Part shown: positions 1 to 5,648 of the stretch, one piece after another
Numbering within the stretch: the stretch's first letter is position 1
Layout: every line of letters begins with the position of its first letter
Source of the DNA: an uncultured Aliterella sp.
GTDB lineage: Bacteria > Cyanobacteriota > Cyanobacteriia > Cyanobacteriales > Chroococcidiopsidaceae
NCBI GenBank assembly: GCA_905479905.1
Contig: CAJQOK010000411.1
Span: 1 to 6,522 of the forward strand
Reading direction: 5' to 3'
Length of the DNA stretch: 6,522 nucleotides
The notes under the pieces: model-generated
Seen by the model: only the letters and a program-made list of their open reading frames with translations
Database searches by the model: none
Told to the model about the DNA's origin: nothing
Translations under genes and position numbers: made by a program

Positions 1-58
1 AACACTTAGTACAGTTTTAGGATTCCCATTTTTTTGTAAAAGCGATCGCACTCCTAAC
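1..58. other. Left-edge non-coding stretch
   Basis: No convincing gene lies here. One forward frame is open from position 2 to a TAG at 89-91, but its composition is not protein-like and it has no visible start, so it is not called. The stretch holds a run of seven T (31-35 and flanking bases) and one HIP1 octamer at 42-49. It probably carries the upstream part of the promoter of the gene at 109. Confidence 0.4.
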
Positions 59-95
59 AGTTCTAGCTATATAATTATTTTTCATAGCTAGAACT
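59..95. repeat. Inverted repeat A upstream of the 204-residue gene
   Basis: The left arm AGTTCTAGCTAT (59-70) is the exact reverse complement of the right arm ATAGCTAGAACT (84-95), a perfect 12-base inverted repeat with a 13-base AT-rich centre. The same arms recur at 690-727 at the end of the gene. The right arm ends two bases before the ribosome binding site at 98-104. The centre holds a perfect TATAAT, so as DNA this looks like an operator around a promoter; as RNA it could form a hairpin only if transcription begins further upstream. Seeing the repeat is certain; its role is inference. Confidence 0.9.
70..75 (+). promoter_or_regulatory. Candidate -10 box TATAAT inside repeat A
   Basis: A perfect TATAAT consensus -10 hexamer begins at the last base of the left arm of repeat A and faces the gene at 109. 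No good -35 hexamer lies 16-18 bases upstream (the sequence there is near CGCACT), so the promoter may depend on an activator or be weak. The predicted start of transcription would be near 82, which would leave a 5' leader of about 27 bases and would put most of the left arm outside the message. Confidence 0.45.
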
Positions 96-108
96 CTAGG
101 GGGATTCT

Positions 109-723
109 ATGAAAAGATGCACATTCGGCTTTGACTGCGGCGCGATGTTTTTAGAACCCGGTCTACTGCCCAAAGACTGCCCAAACTTATTTAATTGCAA
201 AGGATTACCTAATCTCTCTCCTGATACTCAGGCAAGAATTAGGAGAGTTATGGAACTTGACGGCGATCGCACTCTTGAAATTATCGCCCTCTATAGTAAT
301 GAAGCAGCTAGGCTCATGCTACTAATGCGGGGTAATCCTCAAACCCCTAATAGCTTGGGCGCGATCGCCGCTATTGATACACTGCAAGCAACACTTACAC
401 GGATGCGAAATCAGTTAGATAATTATGGCACTACCACATATATAGCGCCTGTTAATACTGAAGCCCACACCTATAGCGTTAAACGTCCTAGCGGTAATTA
501 TCAATACAACAAACTCACGGCGACAGACGCGATATTTGAGCCATCGGAGCGAACAGAAAAAGTAAAAGTAATCCATCTTAGCCATGATCGCGATCCGCGT
601 AATACCGAAGCCAAGGCGGGGATTAATCGCCGCAATAAACTATTGCAGCTAACAGCTAAACTAAATGCCTTCGAGCAAAGCGTTAGAGAAGTTCTAGCTA
701 ATTTAGATATTGAAGATAGCTAG
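109..723 (+). CDS. Conserved-looking cyanobacterial protein of unknown function with N-terminal Cys cluster (204 aa)
   Basis: I do not recognise a named family. The start ATG is supported by a strong purine-rich site (AGGGGGA, 98-104) five bases upstream. The N-terminus has four cysteines spaced C4-x5-C10-x13-C24-x5-C30, within CTFGFDCGA and DCPNLFNC. This is a plausible zinc or iron-sulphur site, or two disulphides, but the ligand is unproven. Residues 40-105 are predicted mostly helical (RIRRVMELDGDRTLEIIALY, then AARLMLLMRG). Residues 106-165 look more beta or irregular, with aromatic and charged stretches such as HTYSVKRPSGNYQY and KVKVIHLSHDRDPRN. Residues 170-200 form a basic then amphipathic C-terminal helix. 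There is no signal peptide or membrane segment. Two HIP1 octamers lie in the gene (263-270, 361-368), so its composition is host-like. The last eleven codons are embedded in repeat B, so the repeat supplies part of the C-terminus and the stop. The next gene is convergent, its stop 16 bases away. A nucleic-acid-binding role is possible but unsupported beyond the Cys cluster and basic patches. Confidence 0.85.
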   Translation: MKRCTFGFDCGAMFLEPGLLPKDCPNLFNCKGLPNLSPDTQARIRRVMELDGDRTLEIIALYSNEAARLMLLMRGNPQTPNSLGAIAAIDTLQATLTRMRNQLDNYGTTTYIAPVNTEAHTYSVKRPSGNYQYNKLTATDAIFEPSERTEKVKVIHLSHDRDPRNTEAKAGINRRNKLLQLTAKLNAFEQSVREVLANLDIEDS

Positions 724-727
724 AACT
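690..727. repeat. Inverted repeat B overlapping the 3' end of the 204-residue gene
   Basis: The left arm AGTTCTAGCTA (690-700) and right arm TAGCTAGAACT (717-727) are perfect 11-base reverse complements with a 16-base centre. The arms are identical to those of repeat A, but the centres differ. The TAG stop of the upstream gene (721-723) lies in the right arm. The minus-strand gene at 740-976 ends 13 bases beyond the repeat, so RNA from either direction would form this hairpin at or just after its stop. No T-run follows on either strand, so it is not a classical intrinsic terminator. A bidirectional terminator, second operator or cassette border all fit. Confidence 0.88.
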
Positions 728-739
728 GTTGAGCTAGGT

Positions 740-976
740 TTAATCTGTTTCAATTTCTGGCAGGAATTTAATGTGCGATCGCAAGTTTTCTATTTCTGCC
801 CGCAATTGCTGGTTTGTCTTTTCTAATTCTTGTATTAGTTGACAGGCTTCATTGAGCATTCTTTGGCTAAGTTTCCATCGGCACTCTTGAAAGTTGTTTT
901 CCCCTTGCGCTTCTGCCAACTGAAATCGCACGTTTTTTACTTCTGCTCGTAGCTCCTCTAATTCTTTAAGACTCAT
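740..976 (-). CDS. Small coiled-coil protein, last gene of the minus-strand operon (78 aa)
   Basis: The family is not recognised. The protein is almost entirely helical and highly charged. A first amphipathic helix covers about residues 2-24. A short break follows (GENNFQECRW, 25-34). A longer coiled coil covers about 38-70, with hydrophobic residues at L41, A44, I48, L51, L58, I62, L65 and I69 in clean 3-4 spacing. This suggests a helical hairpin or an oligomerising stalk. There are two cysteines (C32, C45), no signal peptide and no membrane helix. The start lies 6 bases after the stop of the preceding gene with no obvious ribosome binding site, so translation may depend on coupling. A HIP1 octamer lies at 775-782. 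As the promoter-distal gene of the operon it may be an assembly partner or chaperone for the larger products, but nothing specific can be claimed. Confidence 0.72.
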   Translation of the reverse strand: MSLKELEELRAEVKNVRFQLAEAQGENNFQECRWKLSQRMLNEACQLIQELEKTNQQLRAEIENLRSHIKFLPEIETD

Positions 977-982
977 AACAAC

Positions 983-1240
983 TTAGTAAGCGATCGCATC
1001 ATCCCGATTTACAAGCAAAGTTAATTTCTGTAGATTACTTTTCCATTGCCGATTTAGCCGCCATCCGTAACCTGATTGATAGTAAATAATCTTAGAATCC
1101 GTCCGTTTTTTAGCCATAGCCGAGTCTGTCCAGCGCCGCAGATGTAATGGTACTTTTCCCGAAAAAGCACACTTTAAAGGGCGCTCCTCTAACCATTCAG
1201 CTAACTCTAGTAATTCGGCAATATCTGTTTTAGTCAGCAT
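983..1240 (-). CDS. Small hypothetical protein (85 aa)
   Basis: The family is not recognised. The N-terminal 20 residues form an acidic amphipathic helix (DIAELLELAEWLEER). Residues 29-75 are strongly basic and aromatic, with LRRWTDSAMAKKRTDSK, then YYQSGYGWRLNRQW. That layout could bind nucleic acid or an acidic partner, but no helix-turn-helix or zinc motif is evident. The ATG sits three bases after the stop of the 297-residue gene and has no clear ribosome binding site, so translation is probably coupled to the preceding gene. The 3' end carries a HIP1 octamer (990-997). It lies between a hydrophobic protein gene and the coiled-coil gene in one transcription unit. Confidence 0.68.
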   Translation of the reverse strand: MLTKTDIAELLELAEWLEERPLKCAFSGKVPLHLRRWTDSAMAKKRTDSKIIYYQSGYGWRLNRQWKSNLQKLTLLVNRDDAIAY

Positions 1241-1243
1241 GGC

Positions 1244-2137
1244 TTAAGGGGTAGGGCTGTCAGCATCTCTATTTAACGTTATCTCAATTGTCCGATCTGC
1301 ACCAAAGAAACCATCATTGCTCATACGCTGACTAGCGATAAACGATTCCGCCGAATTAGCTACCACGTAACCCGCTTCAATGCAAGCTTCCCCAAATTCT
1401 TCAAACAATTCCTCGGTAAAGTTTCTCAAAAACTCGTTAGGGATTCCTTCAATAAAATCATCAAAGGCGATCGCGAAAGACCAAGGCTTATTTCTAGCAG
1501 CAACTGCTTTATCTACCTGTTCGGCGCTCAACTTTCCTCCGTTAACCAGTTCGCGGCGGACGACACTATCAGGCTTACGTAACAAAGTTCGCAAATTTTT
1601 GTAGGTAGAAATTACGGCAGTCCTAATTAATAAATTGCCTACTTGCCGAATCAAATTAGCTACATTAGAGCAAAGCTCGTCTAGCGCTTCCTCTCCAACA
1701 TTTTTTAATACGTGAACTCCCATAGGTTCATTAAAATAGAAAATAGCGGCGGCGGGGATAGCTCCGCAAGCAAGATAACCTAAAGAATTGCCAATTGTAC
1801 CGCCCAAGCTTCCACCCAAAGCATTAAAAGCACTAGCAACCGTTTGATCTAGTTCCTTATCCGTAGCATTCCAATTAAAATTCCAAACAAACTGTACCGT
1901 CGTAACAATCCAGTCAAGTAAAGTAGTTAGACCAAAGCCCACCCAAGACGCTACCCACTTAACGCCGGATAATAGGAAACCGCCAAACTGTTTTAAACCG
2001 CTCCAAAACCCACCTCCTTCACCGTCATCATCGTTCGTAGTAATCGCACTAGCAGCAAATCGTCTTACCCCACCATTGCCGACTGTTTGCCGAACAATAC
2101 GAGATCCTAATCGATTTAAATCAAGAGTCAATGGCAT
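1244..2137 (-). CDS. Hydrophobic Gly-rich membrane-active or structural protein (297 aa)
   Basis: The family is not recognised. Residues 1-42 are polar and end in an acidic Gly-rich linker (TNDDDGEGGG). Residues 43-88 are Trp/Phe/Gly-rich and hydrophobic (FGGFLLSGVKWVASWVGFGL, then LLDWIVTTVQFVWNF), long enough for one or two membrane helices. A second hydrophobic block at 106-137 is Gly/Ala-rich (LGGSLGGTIGNSLGYLACG, then AIPAAAIFYF). Residues 141-215 are helical with a basic stretch (YKNLRTLLRKPDSVVRREL). Residues 216-265 are acidic and aromatic. There is no N-terminal signal peptide, so insertion would be internal or the hydrophobic part is buried in an assembly. Such a layout recalls membrane-penetrating or tape-measure-like proteins, but this is compositional analogy only. 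The start lies three bases after the stop of the 638-residue gene, with a GGGGG tract about eight bases upstream. A HIP1 octamer lies at 1467-1474. Confidence 0.8.
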   Translation of the reverse strand: MPLTLDLNRLGSRIVRQTVGNGGVRRFAASAITTNDDDGEGGGFWSGLKQFGGFLLSGVKWVASWVGFGLTTLLDWIVTTVQFVWNFNWNATDKELDQTVASAFNALGGSLGGTIGNSLGYLACGAIPAAAIFYFNEPMGVHVLKNVGEEALDELCSNVANLIRQVGNLLIRTAVISTYKNLRTLLRKPDSVVRRELVNGGKLSAEQVDKAVAARNKPWSFAIAFDDFIEGIPNEFLRNFTEELFEEFGEACIEAGYVVANSAESFIASQRMSNDGFFGADRTIEITLNRDADSPTP

Positions 2138-2140
2138 AAT

Positions 2141-4057
2141 CTATACCCCCGGTGACTCTTGCCCAATTTCTTTAATTCGGGGCCGTTCGTTGTAGTTGCG
2201 TCCATAGGGATGATCGGTATCGGTTATACCTGATGATGTTGTAAATCCTCTTTCAACATCTTCTAAGAAATTATCAAATTTATCTTTCCCATCCTCCTCA
2301 TCTTTTTTACTATCATTTACTTCGTCACTGGTAGCGACTAACCCCATAATTAAATCTTTTACCCCTTTAGCAACATCGCTTTTTAGATCAAACTTGCGCC
2401 AATGAACAGCCTTTATTATTGCCGCAGCTTGTCGCAATTCAAGTAGGACAATTTTTAAATCTTCCTTATCGGTATAATCTACGGCGGATACTTCAATCTC
2501 AGATTCTTGCAACAGCTTGTCTAATTGAGTTTGAGTGATATCGAACAGCATCGGAATTTTATGTTTGACTTCTTTATAGTCAAATCCCAAATGATCTGCG
2601 ATCGCCAAAACTAGCATATAGCTCTTAAAGCCTTGCTGCTTATTTTGTCCCACCTCTAGCATTGTGCGGGTTTGCATATTGATACCAATTTGGGTGTTAA
2701 TTGATGTCTGCAACATCAAACCAAACATTTCTGCGATCGCTTCTGCCATGTTAGGCAATCTAAAACCAACGGGTTGATCGCCGGGTTTAGTCGGATCGCT
2801 ATCTTTCACCTCAATTGGGATCTCCCACTGCCCCATAATTTCATCAAATCGTTCGATATACCAAGCAAAAAGCCTTGTTAGGCTAGGTACATCCATATTT
2901 CGATTAGGAATTAAATTACCTAAAAATCCTTCATCTTTACTAATTAAAGAAGTAGGCAAGCTTACTGGATAATCATCTACTCCCACAATGCTAGATAGCT
3001 TATCTACTTTTTTCATTAGCAATCTTAGTAAGGAATCGTCAGGAGGTGGGCAACATTTCATACAGCATTTTTCCGGGGGTAGTGGTGGTGGATAATAAGG
3101 GCGACAATACGAAGGCGGAAAATTTCGACCAGCGCTTAAAGCTTCTGCTTCAGTTTCTTCTAGTGGTGGATTTAAGTACGGAGTTAAATAATTTTCAACA
3201 AATAAAACATCAGTAAAAGTTAAAAATACTGGTGGGTAATCATTTTCATCTGCGCCACTTTCTGTTTCTGGCTCGGCTAATCCAAATAATCCATAAGGTC
3301 GCCCGTTAGGTGGATACTGATTTCGTTTGAGTGCTTCAAAAGTTGTAGCGCCTATTTTCTCCCTAACTACCCGTATTTCAACGCCCTGCGGAGGCTCCTT
3401 ATCTTCACCACTGCCAGGACTACCAAAGCTTAAATTATTCCAGTATCTTTCCCTCCCCTTGCAGTCTAAATATTTAATTTTCCATAAAGTACCTCTAACA
3501 CCATAAACGCTGTTATGTCTGTTATAAAACGGGTCATCGTAATAAGCACCGGGGATTTGTTCTACAGATACAATTTTAGTTGCATATATAGCGGTATCCC
3601 TTTCATAATCAGTAAACCCTTCTTGACTATAGGGTGAATACCAACCTCGACCAGCAAACAAGGGTACATCCTTATGTATTATTGGTTCTTCTTCTGGCTC
3701 TCTACATTCCGGTCTTCTATACACAAAAGATATAGGTGGAAGTATTGTCCAACCTAAAATTGGTGTAAGTTTTATTCCTATATTGCATTCATCTAAAGCT
3801 ATTACTGGATCTAATCCTATAGGTGTCCAAGTCCAGGGAATAGCACCGCAATAAATGCTATCAGGATAGCGTTCGCAATCCCTAGGATCGGCTGGTTCAT
3901 CAGGGGTGATATATAGTCCAGTATCCCCTATAGGCACAAGCCCTCCTGATGGCGGTTCAACATACCATCTTATCGGTTGTTGGTTTTGAGGTTTTTCTTT
4001 CAATAATTCAATACTAGGTGTAACCCTAGGTGGTTTTGCTAAATTGAATCTAGGCAT
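2141..4057 (-). CDS. Large multidomain Pro-rich protein with CCMKCC motif, probable structural component (638 aa)
   Basis: The family is not recognised. The N-terminal half (about 1-300) is rich in Pro, Tyr, Trp and Gly and looks beta-rich, with scattered cysteines (C61, C70, C91, C118, C199). A Pro-rich hinge at 314-339 contains C318 and a tetracysteine CCMKCC (331-336). It is followed by an amphipathic segment DSLLRLLMKKVDKLSSIVG (341-359) suited to oligomerisation, then a conserved-looking DDYPVSLPTSL. Residues 390-575 are mainly helical, including LPNMAEAIAEMFGLMLQTSI and a basic segment around KAVHWRKFDLKSD. Residues 576-604 are very acidic and Lys-rich, and the C-terminus is polar. There is no signal peptide or catalytic motif. 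The ATG overlaps the stop of the 57-residue gene (TAATG) and has an AGGG site seven bases upstream, so the start is well supported. The two HIP1 octamers (2598-2605, 2733-2740) lie only in the C-terminal third. Length, domain mix and neighbours suggest a scaffold, baseplate or fibre-like protein; this is inference. Confidence 0.85.
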   Translation of the reverse strand: MPRFNLAKPPRVTPSIELLKEKPQNQQPIRWYVEPPSGGLVPIGDTGLYITPDEPADPRDCERYPDSIYCGAIPWTWTPIGLDPVIALDECNIGIKLTPILGWTILPPISFVYRRPECREPEEEPIIHKDVPLFAGRGWYSPYSQEGFTDYERDTAIYATKIVSVEQIPGAYYDDPFYNRHNSVYGVRGTLWKIKYLDCKGRERYWNNLSFGSPGSGEDKEPPQGVEIRVVREKIGATTFEALKRNQYPPNGRPYGLFGLAEPETESGADENDYPPVFLTFTDVLFVENYLTPYLNPPLEETEAEALSAGRNFPPSYCRPYYPPPLPPEKCCMKCCPPPDDSLLRLLMKKVDKLSSIVGVDDYPVSLPTSLISKDEGFLGNLIPNRNMDVPSLTRLFAWYIERFDEIMGQWEIPIEVKDSDPTKPGDQPVGFRLPNMAEAIAEMFGLMLQTSINTQIGINMQTRTMLEVGQNKQQGFKSYMLVLAIADHLGFDYKEVKHKIPMLFDITQTQLDKLLQESEIEVSAVDYTDKEDLKIVLLELRQAAAIIKAVHWRKFDLKSDVAKGVKDLIMGLVATSDEVNDSKKDEEDGKDKFDNFLEDVERGFTTSSGITDTDHPYGRNYNERPRIKEIGQESPGV

Positions 4058-4230
4058 TAATTTACCCTAATTCCTAAGCGAACTATGCACCCATAACTAT
4101 ATTTACCCAACTTTCTATATCTATCTTCTAAAACTTCTAAATCAGTTCTGCTAACTAACTTGTAGGGAAGTATTAAACCTTCTGGATCGTTTTCATAAAC
4201 TAATCCAGATTTAAAAGGATTATCATTCAT
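4057..4230 (-). CDS. Small hypothetical protein, translationally coupled (57 aa)
   Basis: This short gene, read by hand, fills the only sizeable gap in the operon. It begins MNDNPFKSGLVYENDPEGL and ends GCIVRLGIRVN. The ATG (4230-4228) lies three bases after the stop of the 205-residue gene and has AGGG (4240-4237) six bases upstream. Its TAA (4059-4057) overlaps the ATG of the 638-residue gene as TAATG, and the second start shares the same AGGGTAAA upstream sequence. Perfect tiling between neighbours, two good ribosome sites and a sensible composition (acidic N-terminus, amphipathic helix at about 29-41, short beta-like tail) support a real gene. The function is unknown. Its size and coupling suggest a small partner or adaptor of the 638-residue protein. 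Confidence 0.72.
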   Translation of the reverse strand: MNDNPFKSGLVYENDPEGLILPYKLVSRTDLEVLEDRYRKLGKYSYGCIVRLGIRVN

Positions 4231-4233
4231 TTT

Positions 4234-4851
4234 TTACCCTATTATTAATTCATCTAATAATGTAATTTGTGCTTCATCTATAATTTGAGTTATCCTTAGT
4301 GGACTCATATATATTGTGTTACTCCCTGCATACTGTTGATCGTAAACTGCTAACTTTATTGCTGGGCTAAGGCTACTAACTCCTTTTACAGCAGGATTTT
4401 CTATAAAAGCCACGCTATTAACTTTTAAAGTATTGTCATTATTTTTAAACAAAAAGAAGTAATACCCTACTCCACATTTATTTATTATCTCTGAAATATT
4501 TATAATTTCATTAGGAGCCACATCTGTGCCTAAACGATAAGACTTAACAAAGTCTTGAAAGGTATAAAGAGATAATGGGTTATCACTACCTGTATGCCCA
4601 TGCAATTGATAACTAGAAATATTTGTATGATATACTTCTATACTTGCGTAGTTTGTAGCAGCAGGTAATTTTGCTGTCCAGTTAGTAACAACATTGCTAC
4701 CGCTAACAACCGCAGCAAGTGTATCTATCAAACCATTTAACCTAGCTATTAAATCTGCCCCATTACCTGCTTTACTTGCTATTGGTGCAACAGGTGCATC
4801 ATTTATATTTGGGAAAACTGGCACTTTATATTCACTTAAATCTACTGTCAT
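4234..4851 (-). CDS. Beta-rich protein with N-terminal GNGADLI module, tail-fibre- or surface-like (205 aa)
   Basis: No named family is recognised. Residues 13-50 form a Pro/Ala-rich leader followed by AGNGADLIARLNGLIDTL, an amphipathic helix. I recall similar modules at the N-termini of cyanobacterial fibre-like proteins, but this is memory and not a search result. Residues 55-180 look beta-rich, with alternating hydrophobics, aromatic residues and many Asn, Ser and Thr. They include YQLHGHTGSDNPLSLY (81-96) and VGYYFFLFKNNDNTLKVNSV (128-147). The C-terminus is a hydrophobic strand or helix (ITLLDELIIG). No signal peptide or catalytic motif is visible; C126 is the only cysteine. The gene is markedly AT-rich (17 of 60 bases G or C in 4261-4320) and lacks HIP1. 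It starts four bases after the stop of the 217-residue gene without a clear ribosome binding site, suggesting coupling. A structural or receptor-binding role fits the composition but is inference. Confidence 0.78.
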   Translation of the reverse strand: MTVDLSEYKVPVFPNINDAPVAPIASKAGNGADLIARLNGLIDTLAAVVSGSNVVTNWTAKLPAATNYASIEVYHTNISSYQLHGHTGSDNPLSLYTFQDFVKSYRLGTDVAPNEIINISEIINKCGVGYYFFLFKNNDNTLKVNSVAFIENPAVKGVSSLSPAIKLAVYDQQYAGSNTIYMSPLRITQIIDEAQITLLDELIIG

Positions 4852-4855
4852 AATC

Positions 4856-5509
4856 TTAATTACCTACTAAAAATGTATTATCAACAAGCGATGTATTATT
4901 AAACGAATTATCAATAACAGGCGTGACACTTCCTCCGCTCGTACCTGTAACAGTTATATTAATTGGTGGTTCCTTCGACACTAAATATATTTCCTCAACA
5001 TAAGAACCATGTATTGTTACTAAATCTGTACTAGCCAATAAGCCGTACCCAACATCTTTAACTTTTATTCCTATCCTGCTATTATCCCCTAACTCTAAAG
5101 CTAAATTATCTGTGAACAAGTCCATTAAGTTATAAATTCTGAAAGGGTAGCCAGCCGGATTCAACAATGAGGTACTGCCTATTGGTAACCAGTCTTTATT
5201 GTTACTTTGTATAAACAAATCTATTTGTTTTCTGGGGCTTTTCCATTCAATATCTAAAACTTTATGTAATCTATCTGTGTCGCTGTCTTCAATTTTAAAG
5301 TCTGGTAAAATTGCATTATCTAAACTATTTATACTAGCAAACACTTTAAGATTTTTAATAAAAGTGTTAAAGCTAACTATCTTGTAATCTGATAAAAATT
5401 CCCTCCCCACTATAATACCTGTATTTTCATAGATAACAGCCATAGCATTACTGTCACTACTTAAACTAACTCCTATTGTTTTGATTCGGTTAACACTGCT
5501 AATTGGCAT
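4856..5509 (-). CDS. Beta-rich hypothetical protein with Gly/Asn/Thr-rich tail, first clear gene of the operon (217 aa)
   Basis: The family is not recognised. Residues 8-178 have the alternating hydrophobic pattern of a beta-sandwich or similar fold, for example NAMAVIYENTGIIVGREF (21-38), KQIDLFIQSNNKDWLPIGS (94-112) and NSRIGIKVKDVGYGLL (143-158). A Pro-Pro at 181-182 then opens a low-complexity tail, NITVTGTSGGSVTPVIDNSF, followed by Asn/Thr-rich repeats resembling a flexible linker or short fibre. There are no cysteines, no signal peptide and no enzyme motif. The ATG has no obvious Shine-Dalgarno sequence (ACTATTTT precedes it), so the exact start is less certain than for its neighbours, although no better in-frame start is evident. 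It shares the low G+C content and lack of HIP1 with the 205-residue gene that follows, and the two are likely partners in one structure. Confidence 0.75.
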   Translation of the reverse strand: MPISSVNRIKTIGVSLSSDSNAMAVIYENTGIIVGREFLSDYKIVSFNTFIKNLKVFASINSLDNAILPDFKIEDSDTDRLHKVLDIEWKSPRKQIDLFIQSNNKDWLPIGSTSLLNPAGYPFRIYNLMDLFTDNLALELGDNSRIGIKVKDVGYGLLASTDLVTIHGSYVEEIYLVSKEPPINITVTGTSGGSVTPVIDNSFNNTSLVDNTFLVGN

Positions 5510-5525
5510 AAAATAGTTTAGTAAA

Positions 5526-5606
5526 TTAAATGTAAGTATTTATAGGTTCAGCAAAATGTGAATAATCTAAACCACGACGTTGCAAAGCTTCATTTATTGC
5601 ATTCAC
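5526..5606 (-). CDS. Doubtful 26-residue leader ORF or gene remnant
   Basis: A GTG at 5606-5604 opens a frame reading VNAINEALQRRGLDYSHFAE and ending PINTYI at a TAA (5528-5526), 16 bases before the 217-residue gene. The frame is open upstream without a stop to about 5657 but has no ATG and no ribosome binding site. The peptide has a helix-like, protein-like composition, so it may be a short leader gene or the surviving C-terminus of a decayed gene. Chance is a serious alternative at this length. Confidence 0.22.
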   Translation of the reverse strand: MNAINEALQRRGLDYSHFAEPINTYI

Positions 5607-5648
5607 GCAAAATCTAATTTGTAAGCAATAGTTTAACCTAGACAGACA

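Larger units (their letters stand above)
42..2740. repeat. HIP1 octamers (GCGATCGC), eight copies
   Basis: GCGATCGC occurs at 42-49, 263-270, 361-368, 775-782, 990-997, 1467-1474, 2598-2605 and 2733-2740. HIP1 is a highly iterated palindrome abundant in many cyanobacterial genomes, so its presence supports a cyanobacterial origin. None was found between 2741 and 6522. Confidence 0.88.

Noticed and set aside
2..10. ACACTTAGT shared with 5667-5675, considered as a direct repeat or attachment site
   Set aside because: Only nine bases match and the flanks differ at once; such matches are expected by chance in a window of this size.
2..91. Forward open frame running from the left edge to a TAG in repeat A, possibly the tail of an upstream gene
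   Set aside because: Thirty open codons are not remarkable in AT-rich DNA; it covers a HIP1 octamer and the palindrome with a low-quality composition (SSSYIIIFHS). It would only be of interest if the sequence to the left continued the frame.
1380..1604. Plus-strand 74-codon open frame
   Set aside because: It lies wholly inside the minus-strand 297-residue gene, is Ser-rich and has no operon context; it is an antisense shadow.
4144..4153. AGTTCTGCTA, similar to the palindrome arm AGTTCTAGCTA
   Set aside because: One base is missing, there is no partner arm nearby, and it lies inside the 57-residue gene; a chance resemblance.
5199..5387. Plus-strand 62-codon open frame
   Set aside because: It lies wholly inside the minus-strand 217-residue gene, and its Leu/Ile/Cys-rich composition is typical of a reverse-strand shadow.
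5582..5601. Small inverted repeat TGCAA / TTGCA upstream of the operon
   Set aside because: Five-base arms are too short to distinguish from chance.
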